DNA from: Pseudomonadota bacterium
GTDB lineage: Bacteria > Pseudomonadota > Alphaproteobacteria > Dongiales > Dongiaceae
NCBI GenBank assembly: GCA_016183985.1
Contig: JACPDN010000009.1
Span: forward strand, 1-64,000
Length of the DNA: 64,000 nucleotides
Reading direction: 5' to 3'
The notes under the pieces were generated by a model. That model did not search any database. It was not told the DNA's origin and worked only from the letters and a program-made list of their open reading frames with translations. A program made the translations under genes and the position numbers. This document shows, one piece after another, positions 27,318-36,279 of the stretch (the stretch's first letter is position 1; each line of letters opens with the position of its first letter).

Positions 27318-28472
27318 TTGTCCGTTCCATTGCGCCAAGCTATTCGCGTCGGCTCTTATGTGGTCAAACAGCACATCCTGGGCCGCAAGCGCTATCCGCT
27401 GGTTCTCATGCTGGAACCCTTGTTCCGCTGCAACCTCGCCTGCGCCGGCTGTGGCAAGATCGATTATCCGGCCGACATTCTGAACAAGCGCATCTCGGTT
27501 CAGGAAGCGCTCGATGCGGCCAATGAATGCGGTGCGCCGGTTGTTTCCATCGCCGGTGGCGAACCGCTGCTGCACAAGGAACTGCCGGAGATCGTCGATC
27601 GCCTGATCAACGAGCAGAAGCGCTCGATCTATTTGTGCACCAACGCCCTTCTTCTCGAGAAGAAGATGGATCTCTATAAGCCGTCGCCCTACTTCACCTG
27701 GTCGGTCCATCTCGATGGTTCGAAGGAAGAGCACGACAAGTCGGTCTGCCAGGACGGTGTCTATGAGCAGGCCGTGGCCGCGATCAAGAAAGCAAAGGCC
27801 GCCGGCTTCAACGTCAACATCAATTGCACCTTCTTTGACGGCACCAATGCCGATCGGGCAGCTGCCTTCTTCGACGACGTAATGGCGATGGGCGTTGACG
27901 GCATCACTGTGTCGCCGGGCTATGCCTATGAGCGCGCGCCCGACCAGCAGCACTTCCTCAACCGGAAGAAGACCAAGGATCTGTTCCGCGCCATCTTCCG
28001 CAAGGGCGATCGCGGCCGTCGCTGGCAATTCAGCCAGTCGACCCTGTTCCTCGACTTCCTTGCCGGCAACCAGGCCTATCACTGCACGCCGTGGGCCAAC
28101 CCGACCCGCAACGTGTTCGGCTGGCAGCGCCCGTGCTACCTCCTCGGCGAAGGTTACGCGAAGACCTTCACTGAGCTGATGGAGACGACGGACTGGGACA
28201 AATACGGCGTCGGCAATTATGAAAAGTGCGCCGATTGCATGGTCCATTCGGGCTTCGAAGGCAGCGCGGTGAAAGACACCATCCGCAGCCCGCTGAAGGC
28301 CTTGAAGGTCGTGCTGAAGGGTATCGAAACGGAAAAGCCGATGGTGGCCGACATCTCGCTCGAAAAACAGCGCTCGGCCGAATACGTCTTCTCAAGCCAT
28401 GTCGAGAAGGCGATGGCCGAAATCCACGAAGAGAAAGAGCGTTTAAAGCAGGGCCGCGCGGCCGCGGAGTAA
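27318..28472 (+). CDS. hpnH: Hopanoid radical SAM protein HpnH
   Basis: A 384-residue radical SAM enzyme that adds a 5'-deoxyadenosyl group to diploptene, giving adenosylhopane, the first step to extended hopanoids. The cluster cysteines Cys38, Cys42 and Cys45 form CNLACAGC, and AGGEPLLH is the SAM-binding motif. A cysteine-containing C-terminal segment (YEKCADCMVHSG) is also typical. The start is a TTG at 27318 with AGGAGA 8 bases before it, giving MSVPLRQAIRVG. The 3' end overlaps the convergent hpnG gene by 30 bases. Confidence 0.95.
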   Translation: MSVPLRQAIRVGSYVVKQHILGRKRYPLVLMLEPLFRCNLACAGCGKIDYPADILNKRISVQEALDAANECGAPVVSIAGGEPLLHKELPEIVDRLINEQKRSIYLCTNALLLEKKMDLYKPSPYFTWSVHLDGSKEEHDKSVCQDGVYEQAVAAIKKAKAAGFNVNINCTFFDGTNADRAAAFFDDVMAMGVDGITVSPGYAYERAPDQQHFLNRKKTKDLFRAIFRKGDRGRRWQFSQSTLFLDFLAGNQAYHCTPWANPTRNVFGWQRPCYLLGEGYAKTFTELMETTDWDKYGVGNYEKCADCMVHSGFEGSAVKDTIRSPLKALKVVLKGIETEKPMVADISLEKQRSAEYVFSSHVEKAMAEIHEEKERLKQGRAAAE

Positions 28473-29084
28473 AGCGCTCATTGCGGTCCGCGAGCGCAGG
28501 GCGACGCGGATCAGCCCGGGCAACTGCCAGGGCTTCATGAGAAGAGACAGAAGGACGGCACCGATCGCGGGCCGTCCTTCTTCATTGAGGCCCTTCAGCG
28601 CCGCTTCGGGCAATGCGTCGTCCGCCGTATCCGCAATCGCGCGGATGATGAGAAACGGCAGCCCATGCTGGAGCGCCACTTCCGCCACGTGGTGGCTCTC
28701 CATGTCGATGGCGACGGCACCTGTTTCATCGAACAGAGCGCCCTTCTCCGCTCGCGTCGCAGCGGCCGCCGATCTCCCGGCGATTGTGCCACCCTGCGCC
28801 GAAACTCGCTGCAAGGCTCTCTGGCGCCATGATTGATCGCAAGGAAGACGTCGACCGTCCGCAAGAACCACCTCATCGGCGATGATGAGGTCTCCCGGCT
28901 CCATCTCCGGGTCGAGGGCACCGGCAATACCGAAACTGACCAGAGCCGTCACCCCGCCAGCCACCAGCGCCTCCGCCTTTCGGCGGGTGGGGTCTGGGTG
29001 CCCACCGCCCGCAACAACGATGAAGCCAAGGCCGTCGAGCAGCTTGGCCTCGGACTGCATGCCGGTGATGATTCCGACCGACAT
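28443..29084 (-). CDS. hpnG: Hopanoid nucleosidase-like phosphorylase HpnG
   Basis: A 213-residue member of the nucleoside phosphorylase fold, acting after HpnH: it removes adenine from adenosylhopane to give (phospho)ribosylhopane. The start MSVGIITGMQSEAKLL and the region VAIDMESHHVAEVA with IIRAIADTADD show the family glutamate and aspartate. The ATG at 29084 shares one base with the shc stop (TGATG), so it is translated together with shc. Longer in-frame starts lie inside shc and are rejected. It is convergent with hpnH. Confidence 0.88.
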   Translation of the reverse strand: MSVGIITGMQSEAKLLDGLGFIVVAGGGHPDPTRRKAEALVAGGVTALVSFGIAGALDPEMEPGDLIIADEVVLADGRRLPCDQSWRQRALQRVSAQGGTIAGRSAAAATRAEKGALFDETGAVAIDMESHHVAEVALQHGLPFLIIRAIADTADDALPEAALKGLNEEGRPAIGAVLLSLLMKPWQLPGLIRVALRSRTAMSALLRGRAALL

Positions 29085-31039
29085 CACATGCCGTACATGA
29101 CGTGCTGGGAATTGCCCTGCTTCAGATTGCGATAGCGCGCCATCGCCCAAATTGGAAAGAAGGCTTTGTAGCCGTGATAGCGGAGATAGAAGACGCGCGG
29201 GAAACCGACAGCGGTGTATTCCTGCTCGTCCCAGGTGCCGTCGGCCTTTTGCGTGTCGGTCAGATACGCCATGCCACCGGCGACTGCCGTATTGTCGACT
29301 TCGCCGGCAGCCATCAGACCCAGAACCGCCCAAGCGGTCTGCGACGGAGTCGATTCCGGCCCCTCGCCGCGCGGCTTGTCTGCCCAGTAACTGTCCCCAC
29401 TTTCGCCCCAACCGCCATCGGCGCGTTGCTTGCTGATCAGGAAGGCCACGCCTTTGCGCATCGCGGGATGGTCGGCTGGAATGCCGATCGCATTGAGGGC
29501 GCACAGCACCGACCAGGTGCCATAGATGTAATTGGTGCCCCAACGGCCGAACCAGGCGCCATCAGCCTCCTGCTCGCGTATCAGATAATCGACGGCCGCT
29601 TTCACCTTCGGATGGTCGATCTTGTAGCCGAGCTGCGCCAGCATCGAGAGGCAGCGTGCCGAGACGTCGGCCGTTGGCGGATCGAGCAAGGCGCCGTGAT
29701 CGGCGAACGGAATGTGATTGAGATAGTAGTACTCGTTGTCGGCGTCGAACGCACCCCAGCCGCCATTCTTGCTTTGGAGACCTAGAATCCATTCGACCGC
29801 GCGATCGATCGATTCCTTGTAGCGGTCGTGATCGAGACGATCCATCGCCATCACCACGACAGCTGTATCGTCCACATCCGGATAGTGATCATTGTTGTAC
29901 TGGAAAGCCCAGCCACCAGGACGCACGCCCGGCGCACGCACGGCCCAGTCGCCCACGACGTCGAGGATCTGACGATCCTTCAGCCAGTCCGTCGCCGCGG
30001 TGACGCGCTGCGCCGCCTCGCCACCGACTTCCAGCAAAGCGTGAGCGACAAGACCGGTGTCCCAGACCGGCGACAGGCAAGGCTGGCAATAGGCCAACTC
30101 ATCCTTGAACACCATCAGCCTTTCGACCGACTGCTTGGCAATCACGAAATTGGGATCGTCCTTCCGAAAGCCGAGAACATCGAACATCATCACCGAGTTG
30201 GCCATAGCCGGATAAATGGCACCTAGGCCGTCTTCACCATTCAAGCGCTCGATGGTCCAGGCCACAGCCTTGTCGACCGCCTTTTGACGCAGGCCCTTCG
30301 GGAAGAAGCCGTCGACCCGCTGCAGGATGCGGTCGACAACCCGGAAAAAGACCGCCCACGGCCCTTTTCGGTCCATGTTGTACCAATTGGCGACCTGCTC
30401 CGGCGGCACCAGGAAGAGCTCGCGCACATCGACCTGCTTCGGGTTTCGCGCACGGGGCTGCTTCGACATCAATACCAGTAGCGGCACAATGACCGTGCGC
30501 GACCAATAGCTCACCTTGTCCAGATGAAACGGGAACCATTGCGGCAGATGCATGATCTCGACAGGCATCTTCGGCACGCCGCGCCACGGAATCTGGCCGA
30601 ACAGCGCCAACTGGATCAGCGTGAAAACATTGCTCTTCGCTGCCCCGCCGAAATCGAGGATGGCCTTGCGCGCGCGCGCCATGTGCGGGGCGTTGATATC
30701 CTCGCCGCAGCATTTCAGCGCGTAATAAGCCTTCACCGAGGCCGAGATGTTGAAAGCGCCGCCGTGATAGAGCGGCCAGCCGCCATGCGCGCCTTGAATA
30801 TCCTTCAGATAGCGGACGATCTTGGCTTCAGTCGCGGTATCGATTTCGTCCAGGAAATGCTTCAGTAGAACGTATTCGGCCGGAATGGTCGCGTCTGCTT
30901 CCAGCTCGAACGCCCAATGGCCATCCTCACGCTGTTGCTTCAGCAAAGCGTCGGCGGCCTTATCGATTCCCAATTCCAAACGCCCCGCCATTGCGGCAAC
31001 GCCAATCTCCGCCTGGGCAGCGAGGTTGCGACTGCTCAT
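29084..31039 (-). CDS. shc: Squalene-hopene cyclase
   Basis: A 651-residue membrane-associated cyclase that converts squalene to hopene and hopanol. The catalytic acid motif DVDDTA is present, and many QW-type repeats (for example DGHWAFEL near the start, NGGWGAFDADNEYYY in the second half and KADGTWDEQEYTAVGF near the end) line the barrel. The length is normal. The squalene-making genes hpnC, hpnD and hpnE are not in this window. The ATG at 31039 is kept; an internal ATG (MAGRLELG) 16 codons later is possible because the first residues are not conserved. Confidence 0.96.
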   Translation of the reverse strand: MSSRNLAAQAEIGVAAMAGRLELGIDKAADALLKQQREDGHWAFELEADATIPAEYVLLKHFLDEIDTATEAKIVRYLKDIQGAHGGWPLYHGGAFNISASVKAYYALKCCGEDINAPHMARARKAILDFGGAAKSNVFTLIQLALFGQIPWRGVPKMPVEIMHLPQWFPFHLDKVSYWSRTVIVPLLVLMSKQPRARNPKQVDVRELFLVPPEQVANWYNMDRKGPWAVFFRVVDRILQRVDGFFPKGLRQKAVDKAVAWTIERLNGEDGLGAIYPAMANSVMMFDVLGFRKDDPNFVIAKQSVERLMVFKDELAYCQPCLSPVWDTGLVAHALLEVGGEAAQRVTAATDWLKDRQILDVVGDWAVRAPGVRPGGWAFQYNNDHYPDVDDTAVVVMAMDRLDHDRYKESIDRAVEWILGLQSKNGGWGAFDADNEYYYLNHIPFADHGALLDPPTADVSARCLSMLAQLGYKIDHPKVKAAVDYLIREQEADGAWFGRWGTNYIYGTWSVLCALNAIGIPADHPAMRKGVAFLISKQRADGGWGESGDSYWADKPRGEGPESTPSQTAWAVLGLMAAGEVDNTAVAGGMAYLTDTQKADGTWDEQEYTAVGFPRVFYLRYHGYKAFFPIWAMARYRNLKQGNSQHVMYGM

Positions 31040-31216
31040 TCTTTTGAATCACTCTAAATTTTCACGATATCTGGCCGGAGAATGCGCGACTTTCCCCCTA
31101 TTTTCAACCCCTTAACCCATAAAAAGCTAGCTAGCACCGATTCCAACAACCCTGATATTTCAATGCTTTATTAATGCTCCTCCGGCATTTTGCTGCATCG
31201 ACCTGGAAGGATGGCA

Positions 31217-33325
31217 ATGCTGGCGCGGATCCGGTGGTGGTTGGGGGGTAGGCTGTCTCGGCAGTTGATCGCCGCATTGGCGATCAGCGTGCTTGTCATC
31301 GGCGCTCCGGCCGGCCTCCTGCTCTACAACCTCAGCGAACGCTGGGCGATTGATGACGCCAAGCGGATCGTCCTCAGCATCCAGGAAAGCAAGCAGCGCG
31401 AAATCGAAGCCGCCTTGGCAATGGCGGACCCAAGCCTGATGAAGCTACAGGGCTATATCGTGACGGCCCTAAGCCCGCCCGCCGGCCCAGAGGATCAAAT
31501 TGCCCTCAAACAGCTGGTCATACCTTTCATTGACGGATCAATGCGCCCTGATCCGAAGAAATTTGACGGTCGGCAACATGCCGGCATGTATCTTGATCCA
31601 CGCACGCCTCGGACCGATACCGTAGCCGCCTTTCACGCCCGCTTGCAGCCCATCATCGATCTCTACGGTGCCGGTACCATTCCGCGCTTCGATACGTTGT
31701 GGCTCCTCACGCGCTGGCATTCCATGATCGTCCTTATGCCACGCGTACCGACTTACATTTGGGACGCAACGCCCGACGATGACTACAACATCACGGAATG
31801 GATCACGGGTGGTGACCCCGTTGTTAACCCGAAGCGAAGCCTCTATTGGACCAAACCCGCCTACGACACCGTTTCGCGGTCCTGGATGGTCAGTGCCGTG
31901 AAGCCACTCGATGTGGACGGCGAGTGGGTCGGCACCATTGGTCATGACTTCTTCCTTGCCGGACTGTTCGATCGCCTTTCGAGCAACCCGACCTTTGCCG
32001 CCAGCGAAGACTTCCTGGTAGACGGCAGCGGCGATTACATGCTGGCCGGCGATTGGCAACACGAGATCGAAAGTGCCGCCTTCAGGCCCGACGACAAGGC
32101 CGCGATCGACGCGGCTCTCGCGCCAGTCCGAGAGAGCCTGGGTCAGTTTTCCAGCCCGGTGGTGGTTGCAACCCAATTCCGTGAAGAACCCGTCCTCGCC
32201 GCAGCCGCCCGGATTGCCGGCCCGGATTGGACGCTGATCCATATCGTCCCGCAACGCAGCGTCGCCAGTCGCATTTCCGATACTTTCGTCGGCTCTGCAA
32301 TTGTCACCCTCATCGCGTTCTTGCTGGTCGCCGCAGTCATCCATAGTCTGCTGCAGCGGCGCGTAATCCAGCCGCTTCAAGCGCTCGCCAGTTCGGTCCA
32401 GCGCTTGGAGCGCGGCGAAGAGCACGCACGCGCCGAGATCTGCAGGAACGACGAAATCGGCCGCCTTGCCGCTGCGTTCAACATGATGGCGGTCCGCATC
32501 GGAAAATCGCGCCGCAAGTTGGAAAAAGCGCGACAGGAGCTGGAGAGCCGGAATATCGAATTGCAACGGGCCAATCGAGCAAAGACCAATGTGCTCGCCA
32601 ATATGAGCCATGAACTCAGAACCCCGCTCAATGCCATCCTGGGGTTCTCGGAAATTCTCAACCTGCAATTTTATGGTCCACTCGGCGACAAGCGCTATGT
32701 GGAGTATGTCGGCCACATCCACCACAGTGGCAAGCACCTGCTTGACCTCGTCAATGACATTCTCGATCTCGAGAAGATCGAAGCCGACAAGATGGTCCTC
32801 AAATATGACGACTACGACATTCGCCCATTGATCGAGAGCTGCATTGCAATGGTCAAACCTGCCGCGGATACGCATGGCGTGGAGCTATCAATGCCCAGTA
32901 GCGCAAGCCCCATCGTAATCAGCTGCGATCGCCGCGCGGTAAACCAGATGCTGCTGAACCTACTCAGCAACGCTATCCGCCACACGCCTGCGGGTGGTCA
33001 GGTCGCTGTCAGTACAGAACCAAGCAGCGATGGCGGCCTGGATCTCACGATTTCCGACAATGGCAGCGGCATTCCCGACCGCCTGTTGCCGCTCCTCTTT
33101 TCGCCTTTCGGCATTAAGGCGGCGCACATCGCCGATACCGGCGCACAAGGTCGAAGTGGCACCGGCCTCGGCTTATCGATCACGCGCGGCCTCATCCGAC
33201 TGCACGACGGCGATGTGCATGTCGACACGAAGGTCGGCACGGGAACCCGCATGACACTGCATTTCCCAGCCGGTCGTGTGCGCCCACATCAAGACCTTGC
33301 GCGATTGGAAGAATTCGCGGGCTAG
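31217..33325 (+). CDS. Sensor histidine kinase with a periplasmic sensing domain
   Basis: A 702-residue membrane kinase. There is a membrane helix near residues 15-40, a large periplasmic domain (about 40-355, PDC/Cache-like in size and position), a second helix (about 357-378), a HAMP linker (VIQPLQALASSVQRLERG), a HisKA domain with phospho-acceptor His465 in MSHELRTPLN, and a full ATPase domain (NLLSNAIRHTP, DNGSGIPD, GTGLGLSITRG). No response regulator gene is adjacent, so it is an orphan kinase. The ATG at 31217 has GGAAGG 6 bases upstream; the ATG at 31211 would place that site against the start codon. The ligand cannot be read from sequence. Confidence 0.88.
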   Translation: MLARIRWWLGGRLSRQLIAALAISVLVIGAPAGLLLYNLSERWAIDDAKRIVLSIQESKQREIEAALAMADPSLMKLQGYIVTALSPPAGPEDQIALKQLVIPFIDGSMRPDPKKFDGRQHAGMYLDPRTPRTDTVAAFHARLQPIIDLYGAGTIPRFDTLWLLTRWHSMIVLMPRVPTYIWDATPDDDYNITEWITGGDPVVNPKRSLYWTKPAYDTVSRSWMVSAVKPLDVDGEWVGTIGHDFFLAGLFDRLSSNPTFAASEDFLVDGSGDYMLAGDWQHEIESAAFRPDDKAAIDAALAPVRESLGQFSSPVVVATQFREEPVLAAAARIAGPDWTLIHIVPQRSVASRISDTFVGSAIVTLIAFLLVAAVIHSLLQRRVIQPLQALASSVQRLERGEEHARAEICRNDEIGRLAAAFNMMAVRIGKSRRKLEKARQELESRNIELQRANRAKTNVLANMSHELRTPLNAILGFSEILNLQFYGPLGDKRYVEYVGHIHHSGKHLLDLVNDILDLEKIEADKMVLKYDDYDIRPLIESCIAMVKPAADTHGVELSMPSSASPIVISCDRRAVNQMLLNLLSNAIRHTPAGGQVAVSTEPSSDGGLDLTISDNGSGIPDRLLPLLFSPFGIKAAHIADTGAQGRSGTGLGLSITRGLIRLHDGDVHVDTKVGTGTRMTLHFPAGRVRPHQDLARLEEFAG

Positions 33326-33349
33326 TGCCGCGAGTGCCGGGCCGGCGTT

Positions 33350-34579
33350 CTAGCGCTGCAACTTAAGGTGCACGACATCGATCGAGCCGGCTTTGAAGCC
33401 AGCCTCGCAATAAGCAAGGTAATAGGTCCACATGCGGCGAAATCGTTCGTCGAAGCCCAGGGGCTGAATCTTCGGCCAAGCCTGCAGGAAGGATTCCCGC
33501 CACTCACGCAGAGTGCGCGCATAGGAAGCGGCAAAACCATCCTCGCCGAGGAACTGCAGGCCGCTATCTCGAGCGAGATTTTGCAGCACCGAACTGGTCG
33601 GCAGCATTCCGCCAGGAAAGATGTAGCGCTGAATGAAGTCGGCGTTGCGGCGATAGCCCTCAAACCGCTCCTCGGCAATGGTGATGATCTGCAGCACCGC
33701 CGTGCCGCCCTGGTTCAGCCGCTCACGCAAGACATCGAAATAGCGTTTCCAATGCGCTTCCCCCACAGCCTCGAACATCTCGATCGATACGATGCTGTCG
33801 AACCTGCCGGGGCAGTCGCGATAATCCTGTAGCCGCAACTCCACGCGCCCCGACAAGCCCTGGCGGCGCATCCGCGCCTCGGCAAAGGCGAGCTGCTCCT
33901 TCGACAATGTGAGACCCGTGACGTTGCAGCCGAACTCCTTCGCCGCCACTTCGGCAAAGCCGCCCCAGCCGCAACCGATTTCCAGCACGTGCTTGCCCGG
34001 GGCCAATTCCGCCAATTCGGCGACGCGCCGGTATTTATCGGCCTGTGCGGCCTGCAGCTCATTCGCACCGCGCTCGAAATAGGCCGAGGAATAGGTCATC
34101 GACGGATCGAGCCATTGCCCATAGAACTCGTTCCCGAGATCATAGTGATAGGCAATGTTGCGCTTGCTGCCCTTGCGCGTATTCGGGCGCATCATATGCA
34201 TGAGGCGATGCCACATGCGCATCAGTTTCTTGCCTGAGAGGGCCGCTGCCATGGCGTGCTCATTGCGGGCTGCAAGCTCGATGAGATCGGTGAGGTCGGG
34301 GCTGTCCACCTCCCCTGCCATATAAGCCTCGGCAAAGCCGATATCCCCGCCGCGAATGAGCCGCTGGATACCTTTGACGTCACGAATTTCCAGTTCGGCA
34401 GCCGGGCCGGGCTCGACGCCCTCGACGGCGTGCCGACGCCCGTCCGGAAACAGCACTGCCAGCTGCCCGACCTTCAGGTGGTTAAGCGTGCGGCTGAAGA
34501 CATTTTCCCACAGCCCTGCCACGACGCCGCGCCCGTCTCCCCCATGCTCTGGCTTCCCCGACGCCCCCGCCATGCCCAT
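33350..34579 (-). CDS. cfa: Cyclopropane-fatty-acyl-phospholipid synthase
   Basis: A 409-residue S-adenosylmethionine-dependent methyltransferase that adds a methylene bridge to unsaturated chains of membrane phospholipids. The SAM-binding motif VLEIGCGWGGFAEVA lies near the middle, and the signature stretches YHYDLGNEFY, MTYSSAYF and the C-terminal REWRESF and WTYYLAYCEAGF are present. It is transcribed divergently from the rpoE-chrR pair. In Rhodobacter a cyclopropane synthase gene belongs to the RpoE regulon, so joint control is likely, although I see no RpoE site reading toward cfa in the gap. Two ATGs (34579, 34573) are possible; the first has a better ribosome site. Confidence 0.93.
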   Translation of the reverse strand: MGMAGASGKPEHGGDGRGVVAGLWENVFSRTLNHLKVGQLAVLFPDGRRHAVEGVEPGPAAELEIRDVKGIQRLIRGGDIGFAEAYMAGEVDSPDLTDLIELAARNEHAMAAALSGKKLMRMWHRLMHMMRPNTRKGSKRNIAYHYDLGNEFYGQWLDPSMTYSSAYFERGANELQAAQADKYRRVAELAELAPGKHVLEIGCGWGGFAEVAAKEFGCNVTGLTLSKEQLAFAEARMRRQGLSGRVELRLQDYRDCPGRFDSIVSIEMFEAVGEAHWKRYFDVLRERLNQGGTAVLQIITIAEERFEGYRRNADFIQRYIFPGGMLPTSSVLQNLARDSGLQFLGEDGFAASYARTLREWRESFLQAWPKIQPLGFDERFRRMWTYYLAYCEAGFKAGSIDVVHLKLQR

Positions 34580-34695
34580 CCCCCTTCATGTCAGGTATCT
34601 CACATTTAGTATCGGCGGAACGGGGCCGTTTGTGAAGCTGCTCCCGCCCGGCGGCAACTGTCCTGGAATCGGTCGAAAAATTCCTTAACCGGCAC

Positions 34696-34725
34696 TGATC
34701 CGGCAAAACGGCCAGGCCGTAGATT
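34696..34725 (+). promoter_or_regulatory. RpoE-type promoter of rpoE-chrR
   Basis: TGATCC (34696-34701), an 18-base spacer and TAGATT (34720-34725) match the promoter form recognised by ChrR-controlled RpoE sigma factors (TGATCC, about 18 bases, TAA-like). Transcription would start near 34731, so translation must begin downstream of that point. This suggests that RpoE drives its own gene. Confidence 0.6.
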
Positions 34726-34924
34726 GGGTATGGAAAATGCGCCCGCCTTCAGCCCCTTCAAGGACAGTTTGGACTCCTCCCGATCGTACGGGACCGGACA
34801 GGTGCGGCAGATGGCGAAACTCGCTAGAACGGCCATGAGAGCTGAAACAGGAGTGGCCGCGCAGACCATGATCCCCAGCGACGCCAAACAGGAAGCGACC
34901 GGCACCGGCAACGAGGCGGCGCGC

Positions 34925-35461
34925 ATGACCACTCTGCTGTCTGCATTCCAGGCGGCAAGGGATGAGGCAATCTTCGCCGAGCTATTTCGCTATTATGCGC
35001 CGCGACTGAAATCCTACATGCGCAAGCTGGGCGCTGCGGAAGATATCGCCGAGGAACTGGCGCAAGAAGCCATGGCCTCGGTTTGGCGCAAGGCGCATTT
35101 ATTCGATGCAGGGAGGGCAGGCGCCGGCACCTGGATCTTCTCGATCGCGCGCAACCTACGCATTGACGCTTTCCGCCGGCAGCATCGGCCTGAGATCGAT
35201 TTCGATGACCCGGTCTTGGTCTCGGCTGAACCGGCTACACCGGAAGTGGCGCTGGATCGAGACCGGCAAGCCATCGCAATCAGAGCCGCCCTAGCAGCGC
35301 TGCCACGCGAGCAGGCGCGGATCGTCCATCTGTCTTTCTTCGAGGACAAGCCACACGCCCAAATTGCCACCGAACTCGGCATTCCACTCGGCACTGTCAA
35401 GTCACGCATGCGCCTTGCCTTCCAACGTTTCCGCAAGGCGCTCGGAGAGCAAACATCATGA
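34925..35461 (+). CDS. rpoE: ECF sigma factor of the RpoE/ChrR type
   Basis: A 178-residue extracytoplasmic-function sigma factor. Region 2 (FAELFRYYAPRLKSYMRKLG through ELAQEAM and TWIFSIARNLRIDAFR) binds the -10 and core enzyme; region 4 (LPREQARIVHLSFFEDK to GIPLGTVKSRMRLAFQRF) binds the -35. The frame is open to 34724, but that start overlaps the promoter at 34696-34725. The ATG at 34925 has GAGG upstream and gives the usual length of about 180 residues; ATGs at 34811 and 34835 are alternatives. The stop overlaps the anti-sigma gene start (ATGA). The partner suggests a singlet-oxygen response. Confidence 0.85.
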   Translation: MTTLLSAFQAARDEAIFAELFRYYAPRLKSYMRKLGAAEDIAEELAQEAMASVWRKAHLFDAGRAGAGTWIFSIARNLRIDAFRRQHRPEIDFDDPVLVSAEPATPEVALDRDRQAIAIRAALAALPREQARIVHLSFFEDKPHAQIATELGIPLGTVKSRMRLAFQRFRKALGEQTS

Positions 35462-36147
35462 ATGCCCAAACGCCTGCATCGCGCCGCTCCGCCCAACCGG
35501 ACCATCATCCAGGTGAAGAATTGATCGTCGCTTATGCGAGTGGTGCGCTCGACGAAGCGAATGCCCTGGCCATTGCCAGCCACATGACGTTATGTCCAGT
35601 CTGCCGCGATGCTGTGGCGCTCTATGAGACCTTGGGTGGCAGCCTGATGGATCATTTGCCACCGGCTCCACTGGCCGATGGCGCCTTGATTGAAACACTG
35701 GCGCGCGCCAAGGCAATGCCGGCAACGTCTCAGCCTCGCTCGTCGCTTGCCGCCCACGGCACCGCCCCTCTTTTGCCGGCGCCGCTGCGTCATTATGTCG
35801 GAGGCGACATTGATGCCGCCAAATGGCGCCCTCTCGGTGCAGGTATCCATCATATGCCGCTCATCAATGGCGACAGCGTGACCGCACGGCTGCTGCGGAT
35901 CGGCCCCGGCAGATCTGTATTTGATCACACGCATGGTGGGACCGAGCTCACTGTCGTCCTTGATGGCAGCTATACGTCGCAAGGTCAGCACTTCACTCGC
36001 GGGGACATCGAGGTTGCCGATGAGACTGTCCATCATCGCCCAGTCGCCAGCATGAAAGGCGCTTGCGTTTGTCTCGTGGTGACCGATGCGCCGCTGCGCT
36101 TCCATAGCTGGCTTGGACGCCTGATGCAGCCATTTATCGGGATTTGA
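35458..36147 (+). CDS. chrR: ChrR-type zinc anti-sigma factor
   Basis: A 229-residue cytoplasmic anti-sigma factor. The N-terminal zinc domain has His42-x3-Cys46-x2-Cys49 (SHMTLCPVC), the ZAS motif that holds the sigma factor. The C-terminal half (about 95-229) is a cupin with the metal ligands in HTHGGTE (H-x-H-x3-E), as in the ChrR sensing domain, where singlet oxygen leads to release of RpoE. It overlaps rpoE by 4 bases, so the two proteins are made in matched amounts. The neighbouring cfa gene supports a membrane photo-oxidative stress role. Confidence 0.9.
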   Translation: MNAQTPASRRSAQPDHHPGEELIVAYASGALDEANALAIASHMTLCPVCRDAVALYETLGGSLMDHLPPAPLADGALIETLARAKAMPATSQPRSSLAAHGTAPLLPAPLRHYVGGDIDAAKWRPLGAGIHHMPLINGDSVTARLLRIGPGRSVFDHTHGGTELTVVLDGSYTSQGQHFTRGDIEVADETVHHRPVASMKGACVCLVVTDAPLRFHSWLGRLMQPFIGI

Positions 36148-36279
36148 TCGTCCCGGCCGGATGGCAACTATTCCCTGCGGCAATTGTTAGGGGCCGGCGC
36201 CCATTGGTTAACCCTGGACATCGCCGTCCGGGGGACTACTCTGGCGCCACGCTCTTAATTCACACTACAGGCCGCCAGA

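Noticed and set aside
26257-27330. Long minus-strand open frame (357 codons) opposite ispH
   Set aside because: It is antisense to a complete, well-conserved ispH, has no recognisable motif, and high GC keeps such frames open.
31538-32875. Minus-strand open frame (445 codons) opposite the sensor kinase
   Set aside because: Antisense to intact kinase domains, no known motif.
36146-36175. Second RpoE-like promoter after chrR (TGATCG, 18 bases, TATTCC)
   Set aside because: Both elements deviate from the consensus and the site begins at the chrR stop codon; chance is a good explanation.
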